Part shown: one piece after another, positions 17,269-25,429 of the stretch
Layout: each line of letters starts with the position of its first letter
How positions within the stretch are numbered: the first letter of the stretch is position 1
NCBI RefSeq assembly: GCF_001907695.1
Contig: NZ_KV880638.1
Coordinates: forward strand, 558,882 to 622,881
DNA from: Thalassospira sp. TSL5-1
GTDB taxonomy: Bacteria; Pseudomonadota; Alphaproteobacteria; Rhodospirillales; Thalassospiraceae
Direction: 5' to 3'
Length of the DNA: 64,000 nt
Notes under the pieces: model-generated
What the model was told of the DNA's origin: nothing
Seen by the model: only the letters and a program-made list of their open reading frames with translations
Database searches by the model: none
Position numbers and translations under genes: made by a program

Positions 17269-17921
17269 ACTATGCCATAAAGCTTGTTTCTGGCGTTGTT
17301 CTAGTGGCGATCTTTGTATTTGCTGGCTATGAAGCGTGGTACAGGTCTCGCCAGCCCGAGCCGGTCATAATTAGCTATGACGAACCAGCAGCCTATCCGG
17401 GTTGGCCGATAATTTATGAGATGCAGGCAAATGGAACTCGCCTTTATTCTCCGTCAGCGGCGATTTCGGGCGCGCAGAATATGCCCCCTTCGACGGGCAG
17501 TGTTTATAGTGGTGTGGTGTTGCCTGGGCTTACTGACCAACCCGAATATACCGTGGATTGGCAATTCTCATGGGTCGAATGGAAGACGAAACAGGCCTAT
17601 AGGATTGCTTTTTCGGTCGCTCCGGAAGATTTCCCGAAAGGTTCGTCGCCAGAACAGCGGTTGTTTCATTATTTCCGGTTCGGACAGCATGGCGAATTTT
17701 CAGTTTATAGTTCTGATGCCGATGGTCCGATGCTGATTTTTCAGGGATGTGGAGAGCCTGAACCCGATCTTGCCCAACCTGGTACGGTTCTTGGCGATGC
17801 GCTGGCTGAAAAACACGGCCTTGCTTATGGCTCCGGCCCGAAAAAGGGGCAGTTGCTTGAACGTGTAAAGGAGCGGCTTAACGACCCTGTTCCTGATGGT
17901 GCCTGTAAACCGTCGACATAA
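17265..17921 (+). CDS. Envelope protein, second of the tandem pair (DUF2931-like), candidate immunity protein
   Basis: A 218-residue paralogue of the preceding gene: YPGWPIIYEMQANGTRLYS, WQFSWVEWKTKQAY and the C-terminal GSGPKKGQLLERV...NDPVPDGAC align throughout. The N-terminus (IKLVSGVVLVAIFVFAGYEAW) is one hydrophobic helix without a clear cleavage site, so it is probably anchored in the inner membrane facing the periplasm. The start is the ATG overlapping the previous TGA. It lies 18 bases before the DUF2235 lipase gene; envelope-located paralogues directly before a lipase toxin are what immunity genes against periplasm-acting type VI lipases look like. Function not proven. Confidence 0.72.
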   Translation: MNYAIKLVSGVVLVAIFVFAGYEAWYRSRQPEPVIISYDEPAAYPGWPIIYEMQANGTRLYSPSAAISGAQNMPPSTGSVYSGVVLPGLTDQPEYTVDWQFSWVEWKTKQAYRIAFSVAPEDFPKGSSPEQRLFHYFRFGQHGEFSVYSSDADGPMLIFQGCGEPEPDLAQPGTVLGDALAEKHGLAYGSGPKKGQLLERVKERLNDPVPDGACKPST

Positions 17922-17939
17922 TTAACGGGAGACACTCAG

Positions 17940-19244
17940 ATGAATGAATTCTCCGACAATTTAATGAGATTGAGTGATGATATCCTTGGTGACGAGAGTG
18001 CCTCTGCTAATTCTTCCGTCGCCGCGTCTGTTCAAAAATGTCCGGCTGTGGCGTTGACCGTCGGTGTCTTTTTTGACGGCACCTTCAATAATGTTGGCAA
18101 TGTAGAGCAATTTCGGAGCGGGCAAACCGATCATACCGGAGGAAGTTATAATAACTATCCGAGTAACGTTGCAAAACTGCATGAGATTTATGCAAGCTTT
18201 GATAACAACACCCGAGCGCCTTGTGGTTCCATAGATCAGGCATTTGAGCGGATATATAAAAGCGGCATTGGCACCCAAACCGGTGCGCCGGACAACAATT
18301 TGGCTGGTGCGACTGGTTTCGGGCAAACCGGAATACAGAAGAAACTGGCAGAGGTTTTTAATCTCGATATCCAGAAGATTTTGAAAAAATATCAAGGCGT
18401 TGAGTCGCTACGCTCATTAACGATTGATGTGTTTGGTTTTTCGCGCGGTGCGGCGACGGCGCGTGTTTTTGCCAATCTGATTGCAGAAGGGCGTGTGCCC
18501 AGGGCCAAAATCCGATTCTTGGGATTGTTCGACACCGTCGGGTCCTTTGGGATACCGGGAAATCACACTGAGGCATCGGTCGGAACGGAAATCGCACAAG
18601 CTTATTGTAAGCTTCCGCTAAACCTGAATCCGCTATGTCTGCTGGTTCCAAGTGAAAGCACCGTTGACCTTAATGTCCGCGCCAATACCGCAGATACGGT
18701 TTTTCACATCACGGCGGGAGATGAATATCGCCAGTTCTTTCCGTTAAGTAGTGCCTTGCCCAGCCAGGCGACCGAGGTTGAAATGCCCGGCTGTCATGGG
18801 GATGTGGGGGGTGCCGTGCCGACCACGATGGTTGAGGAAACATATAAAGGCCCACTTGCGCCAACACTGGTTAATCGTGGCTGGTTTGACCATGCCGAGG
18901 AACATGTGCAGGAATTTCCCCGCTATGGCAGGATGCCCGAACGACGGGTGGTAACCCATATCCGCAAGGTTCAGCCCGGCATTGGCAATGCGCCCCTGCA
19001 TGCAATGTATAATCGTGCCAAGAGCGCCGGTGTGCCGTTTCTGGATATCAATGAACTGTCTGGTGTGGATGTGCCTGCCGACCTGCGGGGGTTAACCTCG
19101 GCGTTAACGACCGGGCGCAGCGTGACCGGCGCGGCAGCCCTGCCAATTTGTGCGAAATATGTGCATAATTCCGGCGGCAGCTTTTTCTCGTCCAACATGG
19201 TCGAGTGGGATTTTGAACGCGATATCTACCCCAACAAACCCTGA
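17940..19244 (+). CDS. DUF2235 / Tle1-like phospholipase, probable type VI effector
   Basis: A 434-residue protein with the Tle1-like alpha/beta-hydrolase domain: FFDGTFNN at residue 45, the nucleophile elbow FGFSRGAA with Ser168, the acid LFDTVGS with Asp198, and the His in MPGCHGDVGGA (His286). These form the Ser-Asp-His triad of type VI lipase effectors that attack phospholipids. No signal peptide, as expected for type VI cargo. GGGAGAC precedes the ATG. The two envelope paralogues just upstream are candidate immunity proteins and the convergent DUF4123 gene a candidate chaperone. No Hcp, VgrG, PAAR or Tss gene occurs in the window, so the delivery apparatus must lie elsewhere. Confidence 0.87.
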   Translation: MNEFSDNLMRLSDDILGDESASANSSVAASVQKCPAVALTVGVFFDGTFNNVGNVEQFRSGQTDHTGGSYNNYPSNVAKLHEIYASFDNNTRAPCGSIDQAFERIYKSGIGTQTGAPDNNLAGATGFGQTGIQKKLAEVFNLDIQKILKKYQGVESLRSLTIDVFGFSRGAATARVFANLIAEGRVPRAKIRFLGLFDTVGSFGIPGNHTEASVGTEIAQAYCKLPLNLNPLCLLVPSESTVDLNVRANTADTVFHITAGDEYRQFFPLSSALPSQATEVEMPGCHGDVGGAVPTTMVEETYKGPLAPTLVNRGWFDHAEEHVQEFPRYGRMPERRVVTHIRKVQPGIGNAPLHAMYNRAKSAGVPFLDINELSGVDVPADLRGLTSALTTGRSVTGAAALPICAKYVHNSGGSFFSSNMVEWDFERDIYPNKP

Positions 19245-19245
19245 A

Positions 19246-20589
19246 TTAGCCTTTTGTTTCTGCAGCCATTTCCTTTTTCAGCCGTGCTGCGATCTGCCCG
19301 ATTTTCTCCGCCTCGCTGTGCCCGGATCGTAAAACGCCATCAAAGGGTGCAAGTTCGGTGCCCATCACCAGTTTCCACAGGCATAACGCCTTTAAATATT
19401 TGGACGTTGTAATGCGATAATCGCGAATGGCGATTTCGCAAAACTGGCGGGTTTCGTCTGCAAACGCACTAAATTCCGTGTGGGCCGCATCTTTCTTCAA
19501 GTCAAACAGTTCTTCTGCCATTCGCGATATTTTTTTGTTCTGGCGCATCTGAGACAGACATTCCATCACCGCCGGGCTGATGGCAAGGTTGGCAAATTCC
19601 GCACCTTTTGCGGCCGGAATGCTGCGTGTGATAGTGACGGTCTGTTTGTTTTTGCTGCTGATAAAGGTCGCCTCTCGCCCGCCGGGGTAAAAGAGGCTGC
19701 AAGGGCGGCCATCCTGATCGTTAAAATATTGCGCCAGTGCGGGGATGGTTTCACCTTCCCAGAAGGCGAAATAAAACCATTTATTATTCCCGTCCCGCAG
19801 CCGGGTGAATTTTCGAAAATGTTTGCGAATGTCATCAAACCCGGTGCGGGATCGCAAGTAAATGCCCAGTTCCCTGTCCCACAACCCGTTAATGCCATCG
19901 GGTCCGGTAAACAGGGTTTTGGTAAAGCCGTTATCGGCCTTAAGTTCGACCAGATAGGGCGCGTGTTCGCCCAGTTCGTCCTGGGTGTCGCCCTGAAACA
20001 GCGATTGATAGCGAAGGCCCGATACCTCCAGCAGTGTGGTTAAGTGATAGGGCAGCTTGGCCGCATTCAGGATCGCAAAGGTGTTGGGTATATCTTCATG
20101 CGCGGGATCGATGCTTTTGTCATCACCACCGCTATCATCTGGCGTCACAACCTTGCCAAACAGTATCGGGAATAGCGTATCAGGTACCGTTTTTTGCGGA
20201 TGCACGCCCAACTGCATATCCAGTGGCGTGATGTTTTCAATCTGGCTGACATGCAGGAAGGATGCAGTGGAAGCAGGCGTATCGGTTGCTTCCCCCGTTT
20301 TCTTTTGCGTCAACGGGCTGATTTCCACCGGTTTGCCAGCGTGAACCGCACGGGCAAGCGGGCCAATTTTTTGCTGCTGATCGGCATGGCGGGCAAGATA
20401 TTGCGTTGCCGGTAAAACCTCTTCCAGCCAGATAATGGTCAAATCGCGGGCCGAAAGTTCCTGTTCCAGTAAATAGTGAAATGTTTTTTCGCTATCAGCC
20501 CAAATCGCGGTCTGACAGATGTAGGCCGTTGGCGGACCGGTCCGATCATGGAGCTGACAGTTTCCAATCCAGGCGCAAAAATCGCTCAT
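19246..20589 (-). CDS. DUF4123 type VI effector chaperone with an extra N-terminal region
   Basis: A 447-residue protein whose middle (about 165-290) fits DUF4123: FAILNAAKLPYHLTTLL, YQSLFQGD, LGEHAPYLVEL, then DDIRKHFRKFTRLRDG and WFYFAFWEGE. DUF4123 proteins load effectors onto VgrG. Unlike common members, where the domain lies near the N-terminus, here about 165 residues precede it (including TAYICQTAIWADSEKTFHYL), and a helical C-terminal part follows (CEIAIRDYRITTSKYL). I use the ATG; an in-frame TTG three codons earlier is possible. It is convergent with the lipase gene, one base between stop codons, so both belong to the same island but separate transcripts. A partial copy of its C-terminus lies immediately upstream. 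Confidence 0.78.
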   Translation of the reverse strand: MSDFCAWIGNCQLHDRTGPPTAYICQTAIWADSEKTFHYLLEQELSARDLTIIWLEEVLPATQYLARHADQQQKIGPLARAVHAGKPVEISPLTQKKTGEATDTPASTASFLHVSQIENITPLDMQLGVHPQKTVPDTLFPILFGKVVTPDDSGGDDKSIDPAHEDIPNTFAILNAAKLPYHLTTLLEVSGLRYQSLFQGDTQDELGEHAPYLVELKADNGFTKTLFTGPDGINGLWDRELGIYLRSRTGFDDIRKHFRKFTRLRDGNNKWFYFAFWEGETIPALAQYFNDQDGRPCSLFYPGGREATFISSKNKQTVTITRSIPAAKGAEFANLAISPAVMECLSQMRQNKKISRMAEELFDLKKDAAHTEFSAFADETRQFCEIAIRDYRITTSKYLKALCLWKLVMGTELAPFDGVLRSGHSEAEKIGQIAARLKKEMAAETKG

Positions 20590-20601
20590 TCCGCTCAAAC
20601 C

Positions 20602-20784
20602 TTATAGTACTTCATCGTAGGGTAGAAATTTATTCAACCCCAGGTGACGGGAAATCGCAATCTCATAATCTCGAATCAAAAAGTCTCTGCATCCTTTGAA
20701 CTTTCCAACGACGTCATGTGTAAATGGTTGTCGTGTCGCGTATTTTTTGCGTGTTTTTGCTAGAGTTTGTCCTGTTTTTTGCAT
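20602..20784 (-). pseudogene. Fragment related to the C-terminus of the DUF4123 chaperone
   Basis: A 60-codon open frame ending a few bases before the chaperone start. Its LIRDYEIAISRHL matches AIRDYRITTSKYL of the complete gene, and its last residues LPYDEVL match APFDGVL, with a short deletion between. No DUF4123 core is present. It therefore looks like the remnant of a second chaperone gene or of a tandem duplication. It might instead be a small expressed peptide; there is no clear ribosome site. Confidence 0.45.
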
Positions 20785-20835
20785 TATTCCAGTATTATGT
20801 TGTTCTGATGTTTTTTGCCGTGACAGGAGGTGATG

Positions 20836-21192
20836 ATGGGGGAATCACTGGGTGGTCCTTGCGTTACTGTGCCCGATTGGCCGGGGCGCAAAGCAAATGA
20901 TGGGGGACATGCCCGTATTACAGCATTGCTGGTGCTTGATATTCAGCAGTCGCTGGAAAAGGCGGAAGCCGTGCGAAAGTGCATTTTGGCGCAAACCCAG
21001 CGCGAGGGGGGCGACCCCGATCAGCGTGAAATCGTCATGAATGCCTATGGTGTGTCTGTGGGGCCGGTGCAATGCGTTATCGAACCGGCGATTGATGACA
21101 CCGGCGAGGTCGCGGTTTTTGTCAAAACAGCGGACCTGCAGGCTGCGATTGAACGGCGCATTGCCGAGATCAAGGGTTTGGGTTCCAAATAA
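20836..21192 (+). CDS. Uncharacterised 118-residue protein at the island edge
   Basis: I do not recognise this protein. It has no signal peptide or membrane segment. The N-terminus GPCVTVPDWPGRKANDGG is followed by a helical part (LVLDIQQSLEKAEAVRKCI), a Val-rich strand region (AYGVSVGPVQCVIEP) and a charged C-terminal helix (DLQAAIERRIAEIKGLG). A perfect AGGAGG lies 5 bases before the chosen third ATG of three possible in-frame starts, so expression is well supported. It is divergent from the DUF4123 chaperone and its fragment, which suggests membership in the effector island, possibly as a partner or regulator; nothing in the sequence shows this directly. Confidence 0.7.
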   Translation: MGESLGGPCVTVPDWPGRKANDGGHARITALLVLDIQQSLEKAEAVRKCILAQTQREGGDPDQREIVMNAYGVSVGPVQCVIEPAIDDTGEVAVFVKTADLQAAIERRIAEIKGLGSK

Positions 21193-21359
21193 ATCCCCCG
21201 CTGGTTGCATTCCTTTACGATAATAATGGATTGTCGTTGTGTTTTCCTTTGATTGCGGGCAAATGCTGTCCATAGTGATGGGGCTGATGGATCAGTCGGG
21301 GGACAGATACAGTGCTTAAGCGTGCATGCCACAGGGACGTGAGGTGGAAGCCGGGTGTT

Positions 21360-22475
21360 ATGACAACCCTGTTTCTGGCAGTCGGGTTTTGGCTTTTGTG
21401 CGGGCAGTTTTTACCTGTTCAGGCCCAAAGCCAAACATCGCCGTCCGATCCGTTGCAAACCTTTTTGCAGGCCTATGTTCAGCAGGCTGGGTTGCCCGGG
21501 GCGGTGGTGGGCATTTCCTATGCCGATGGCAGCAGCCGGTTTGCCGCAGCGGGCCTTTCCAGTGCCAAACCCAACCGCAAAATGCGCGGATCAGAGCGAT
21601 TTTATATTGGGTCGCTGACAAAAATGATGACCTCGGTGGTGATTTTGCAACTGGCCTCCGAACAGCGGCTTAAATTATCGGACCATCCGGCGCGCTGGCT
21701 GCCGCCTGAATATGCCCAGTCAATTGCTAATGCCAAAACCGCCACCATTACCGATTTGCTGCATAACAGTTCGGGCATTCCCGATTATCTGGACGGGGAT
21801 TTCTTTTTTGAATTGGTCGGGCGAGAACCGCAACATGGCTGGCGCAATGCCGAACTGCTGCCCCTGATTGCCGATCGCGATGCGGTTTTTTCGCCCGGCA
21901 GCGCCTATGCCAATTCCAACAGCAATTACATTTTGCAGGGCTATATCATCGAGCAGATCACCCAGGCCCCGATTGAGGATGTGTTTGAAAAACGCATTTT
22001 TACCCCGCTGGACATGGATGCCACCAGCTTTGGCAGTTTCCCGCGCGACCGCGCCATTGCGCGCGGCTATGACGATGGCGATGGTGACGGCAATCTTGAA
22101 GATGTGACGGATTATGATGTGGGCGACCATCTTGCCGATGGCGGGGTGGTTTCCACTGCGCATGATATGCTGGCTTTTCTGCGTGGCCTGTTTGCCGATG
22201 GTGCCCTTCTGGGCCCCAAGGCGATTGAACGCATGACAACCGACACACGGTTTGCCGGGAATGGGTCTTATGGCTATGGCGTGATGGTCGGTGAAAGCGA
22301 TTGGGGGCCGGTTTGGGGCCATGATGGCACCTATTTTGGCTATAGCGCGGAAATGTCGTGGTTCCCCGACCAGAAGACCGGTGTTGTCTTTCTGACCAAT
22401 GGCCGCCCGCTAAACGAGGTTTCGCCCTTCACCCAGCAGCTTTTGCCGGGCTTGTTTGGCAATCCGTTCCCGTAA
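21360..22475 (+). CDS. Serine hydrolase, beta-lactamase / penicillin-binding class C fold
   Basis: Secreted or periplasmic serine hydrolase of the PF00144 family. A signal peptide (LFLAVGFWLLCGQFLPVQAQ) is followed by the SxxK motif in YIGSLTKMM, the YxN motif in YANSNSN, and HDG in GHDGTYFGYS in place of KTG. Such proteins include esterases, D-aminopeptidases and PBP-like enzymes; true class C beta-lactamase activity is unlikely to be inferable. The frame can also start at a GTG 16 codons upstream, but the ATG gives a standard signal peptide. It stands alone between the effector island and the efflux operon. Confidence 0.87.
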   Translation: MTTLFLAVGFWLLCGQFLPVQAQSQTSPSDPLQTFLQAYVQQAGLPGAVVGISYADGSSRFAAAGLSSAKPNRKMRGSERFYIGSLTKMMTSVVILQLASEQRLKLSDHPARWLPPEYAQSIANAKTATITDLLHNSSGIPDYLDGDFFFELVGREPQHGWRNAELLPLIADRDAVFSPGSAYANSNSNYILQGYIIEQITQAPIEDVFEKRIFTPLDMDATSFGSFPRDRAIARGYDDGDGDGNLEDVTDYDVGDHLADGGVVSTAHDMLAFLRGLFADGALLGPKAIERMTTDTRFAGNGSYGYGVMVGESDWGPVWGHDGTYFGYSAEMSWFPDQKTGVVFLTNGRPLNEVSPFTQQLLPGLFGNPFP

Positions 22476-22648
22476 ATATTTCCCTGTTCATATGTTGGGT
22501 CTGATCCGGTTGCCGCCATGTGCACTATGCCGGAGGAAGCGCCTGTTGCGTGAATTTAGGGCTGAATTGATCGCCGGGTCAGTGCGGGTTCTGTATAAGT
22601 GTCTGGTTTTAAATCATTTATTTTGCCATGCAATCAGCTCATGCCTGA

Positions 22649-22675
22649 TTGGAATCAAAATAGATAGGATTCAAA
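22649..22675. promoter_or_regulatory. Imperfect inverted repeat upstream of the marR-type gene
   Basis: TTGGAATC and GATTCAAA form an imperfect inverted repeat with an 11-base spacer, 25 bases before the MarR gene. MarR proteins usually autoregulate through such sites; weak evidence only. Confidence 0.3.
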
Positions 22676-22699
22676 CTAATTCAATGCTAACTTTTTGCC

Positions 22700-23176
22700 A
22701 TGAAAGATTTTGACCGCTTTTCCGAACATCTGACCATTGGCAGTGCCCTGATCAATGTCGCGCGCAAATGGCGCCGCGAGATTGATCATGCCCTGCAGAA
22801 ACATGGTCTGTCGCAAACAACCGCCTTGCCCCTGATTGTGCTCCATCGTCGGGGCGGAACCGTGCGCCAGGGCGCCATTGCTGACGAAATTGGCGTGGAA
22901 GGCCCGTCGCTTGTCCGGGTTATGGATGCGCTGGAAGCCGATGCGATGGTCAAGAGGGTGGCTGATCCGGCGGACCGACGCGCCAAGATGGTATCCCTCA
23001 CCCCGCAAGGGGCGGCCAAGGCTGTTCAGATTGAACAGATTCTCGCTCAGGTGCGTGACACGATTACGACCGACATTGAGGATGATGATCTGGAAACGAC
23101 GCTGACGGTTTTAAAGCAGCTTTTGGCAAAGCTGACCTGTCGCGAAGAAAAGAATTCCACAACCACGCCACGATAA
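22700..23176 (+). CDS. MarR-family regulator of the efflux operon
   Basis: A 158-residue winged-helix repressor: recognition region GAIADEIGVEGPSLVRVMDALEAD and the wing ADPADRRAKMVSLTPQG are clear MarR/SlyA signatures. MarR proteins typically bind small phenolic ligands and release DNA. It is the first gene of a tight row MarR-FUSC-DUF1656-HlyD (9 bases to the next gene), so it most likely represses its own operon, induced by an aromatic acid or similar compound. Confidence 0.92.
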   Translation: MKDFDRFSEHLTIGSALINVARKWRREIDHALQKHGLSQTTALPLIVLHRRGGTVRQGAIADEIGVEGPSLVRVMDALEADAMVKRVADPADRRAKMVSLTPQGAAKAVQIEQILAQVRDTITTDIEDDDLETTLTVLKQLLAKLTCREEKNSTTTPR

Positions 23177-23185
23177 GGGGGGCTG

Positions 23186-25429
23186 ATGTTAAAAAATATT
23201 CTCGCGTCCCGACCGGGGCTGGATGACTGGCTGTTTTCCGCCAAAACATTTGTGGCGGCGATGCTGGCTCTGTTTATCGCGCTGACCTTTGACCTCGACC
23301 GTCCGGTTTGGGCCATGGCAACGGTTTATATCGTCGCTAATCCCCTGACCGGGGTTTTGGCCTCAAAGGCGGTGTATCGTGTGGTGGGTACCATTATTGG
23401 GGGTGTGTTTGCCGTGGCCCTTATTCCCAATATGGTCGATGCGCCGGTTTTGCTGTCGCTGATGATAGCGGGCTGGGTGGGGTTGTGCCTGTATTTATCC
23501 CGCCTGGACCGCACGCCGCGCAGCTATCTTTTCATGCTGGCAGGCTATACGGCGGCGATTATCGGTTTTCCCTGTGTGACGGACCCGGGATCGATTTTTG
23601 ATGTTGCCGTGGCGCGTGTGCAGGAAATTACCCTGGGCATTCTGTGTGCGACCATTGTCAGTCATGTCTTTTTTCCGCGTCATTTGGGGCCGGTGCTGGC
23701 AGCCCGGATTGATCGCGCCCTGAAGGATGTGCGCGACCTTGCCAGCCTTAGCTTTGCCGGGGCACCGGATGATGAAAAACTGCACCATGACCGCAGCCGT
23801 ATCCTGGCCGATATTGGTGAAATTCATGGTCTGGCGGTGCATGTTGGCTATGAGCGTTCGGCGCTTAATGGCATGACGCGCCCTTTACAGGCGCTGCAAA
23901 ATGCAATGGCCGCGCTGGTGCCGTCGCTGTACAGCCTGCATGATCGCATCAATGCCCTGCACGCCACAGGGCAGGGCATGCCACAAGATGTATCGGCTTT
24001 GCTGCGCAAGGTCGATGCCTGGATGCAGGATGTGTCGGCTAATCCGTTTGATCGAACCTGCATTGATGCCTTGCATCGCGACATTACCGCCGTTTCCCGG
24101 CAGTATGAGGTGAACCGCAACTGGCATGATTTGCTGGTGATCAATTTATGTGCGCGTTTGCATCGGTTGATCGGGTTTTACGATGATTGCCAACTGCTTT
24201 GGGCCGGTATCCGCGAGGGCAATCCGCCCCGGATGGTGGTGGATCGCTGGCGCGACCGGGGTGACAAACCCGCGCTGCATGTCGATCATGGTCTGGCCTT
24301 TCGCTCTGCCTTGGCGGCGGTGATCGCAACATTGATCGTGTGCCTGATCTGGGTTGAAACCGGTTGGCCCAATGGGGCCCAGGCCGCCATGATGGCCGCC
24401 GTTGCCACCAGTATTCTGTCTTTTTTGGATGATCCGGTGCCGGCGCAAAAGGGTTTTATTACCTATACGCTGTTTTCCATCGTTGTGACGCTGTTTTATG
24501 GCTATGCCGTTTTGCCCTCGATTGACGGGTTTCCGCTGTTGGCAGCGGTATTCGCGCCTTATCTGTTGTGGATCGGGGTGCTGATCCCCTCGCCAAAAAC
24601 CTTCGTTTTTGCGCTGCCAATGGCGGTCAATACGGTGATGCTGCTCAATATCTCGACACGATATAGCGGTAATTTCGCCAGTTCGATTGATGCGTCGGTG
24701 GCAATGATTACGGGTTTTATTGTGGCCGCCGTGGTGACATCGATGGTGCGTTCCATTTCGCCCGACCACAGCATTCGCCGCATGTTGGAGGCAAATTGGC
24801 GGGATCTTTCCAGCCTTGCCCGGCACGACTGGACAATGCCTCGCATGGCCGTTTTGCGCCGTTTGCTGGACCGGCAGGGGTTGATCTTGCCAAGGCTGGC
24901 CCAGGCTCCGGTGCATGGGACCAGGTTGATGCGCGCCATGCCCGAAGTCTCGATTGCGGCCAATCTTCTGGACCTGCGCCGGGTGCGCCGGATGCTGCCG
25001 GATGATATTCGCAGCCGGCTGGATCGTTTCCTGGTGGTTATGAGTACGCATTTCGATTTGCGCACCCGTGACTATGACCGTGCCCCCGATGCCGAACTTT
25101 TGGAACTGCTTGACGAGATATTGATGCGGGTGACGGCAGATGTTTTTCCGCATCAGATATCCTGCTCGCCGGGGCAGGTGTTGCCAGTTGCCGTCCAGTC
25201 GGCATCGCGGTCGGAAGGCAGTGTGTCCCAGGGCAAGGCAAAATCGGTCAGGCAGGGGGGCGGCATTGCTCCGCATGTCAAACGGCGGCTGGTGGTAACG
25301 CTTGTTGCCATGCGCCGGGTTCTTGCCCGAGATGACGAACCGGATTTTGGCAAAAATTTTCGCCCGGTCACCCTGACCTTTGCTGGGGCAAATGATCAAA
25401 CCCCGGTCAGCCTGGAGGGACACGCATGA
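23186..25429 (+). CDS. FUSC-family (AaeB-like) membrane efflux protein
   Basis: A 747-residue inner-membrane transporter with two similar halves, each a cluster of hydrophobic helices (about residues 10-165 and 370-520) followed by a cytoplasmic region, the FUSC layout of AaeB. The first half starts LFSAKTFVAAMLALFIALTF and the second has FRSALAAVIATLIVCLIW, a recognisable internal repeat. AaeB with AaeA exports aromatic carboxylic acids such as p-hydroxybenzoate. AAGGGGGG precedes the ATG. The stop overlaps the DUF1656 start as ATGA, indicating translational coupling. Confidence 0.93.
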   Translation: MLKNILASRPGLDDWLFSAKTFVAAMLALFIALTFDLDRPVWAMATVYIVANPLTGVLASKAVYRVVGTIIGGVFAVALIPNMVDAPVLLSLMIAGWVGLCLYLSRLDRTPRSYLFMLAGYTAAIIGFPCVTDPGSIFDVAVARVQEITLGILCATIVSHVFFPRHLGPVLAARIDRALKDVRDLASLSFAGAPDDEKLHHDRSRILADIGEIHGLAVHVGYERSALNGMTRPLQALQNAMAALVPSLYSLHDRINALHATGQGMPQDVSALLRKVDAWMQDVSANPFDRTCIDALHRDITAVSRQYEVNRNWHDLLVINLCARLHRLIGFYDDCQLLWAGIREGNPPRMVVDRWRDRGDKPALHVDHGLAFRSALAAVIATLIVCLIWVETGWPNGAQAAMMAAVATSILSFLDDPVPAQKGFITYTLFSIVVTLFYGYAVLPSIDGFPLLAAVFAPYLLWIGVLIPSPKTFVFALPMAVNTVMLLNISTRYSGNFASSIDASVAMITGFIVAAVVTSMVRSISPDHSIRRMLEANWRDLSSLARHDWTMPRMAVLRRLLDRQGLILPRLAQAPVHGTRLMRAMPEVSIAANLLDLRRVRRMLPDDIRSRLDRFLVVMSTHFDLRTRDYDRAPDAELLELLDEILMRVTADVFPHQISCSPGQVLPVAVQSASRSEGSVSQGKAKSVRQGGGIAPHVKRRLVVTLVAMRRVLARDDEPDFGKNFRPVTLTFAGANDQTPVSLEGHA

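Noticed and set aside
14169-21192. Prophage or integrative element interpretation of the effector island
   Set aside because: No integrase, att-like repeats, tRNA target, transposase or phage structural gene was seen.
21360-22475. Class C beta-lactamase resistance gene
   Set aside because: The SxxK and YxN motifs are shared with many esterases and peptidases of the fold, and KTG is replaced by HDG, so resistance is not supported.
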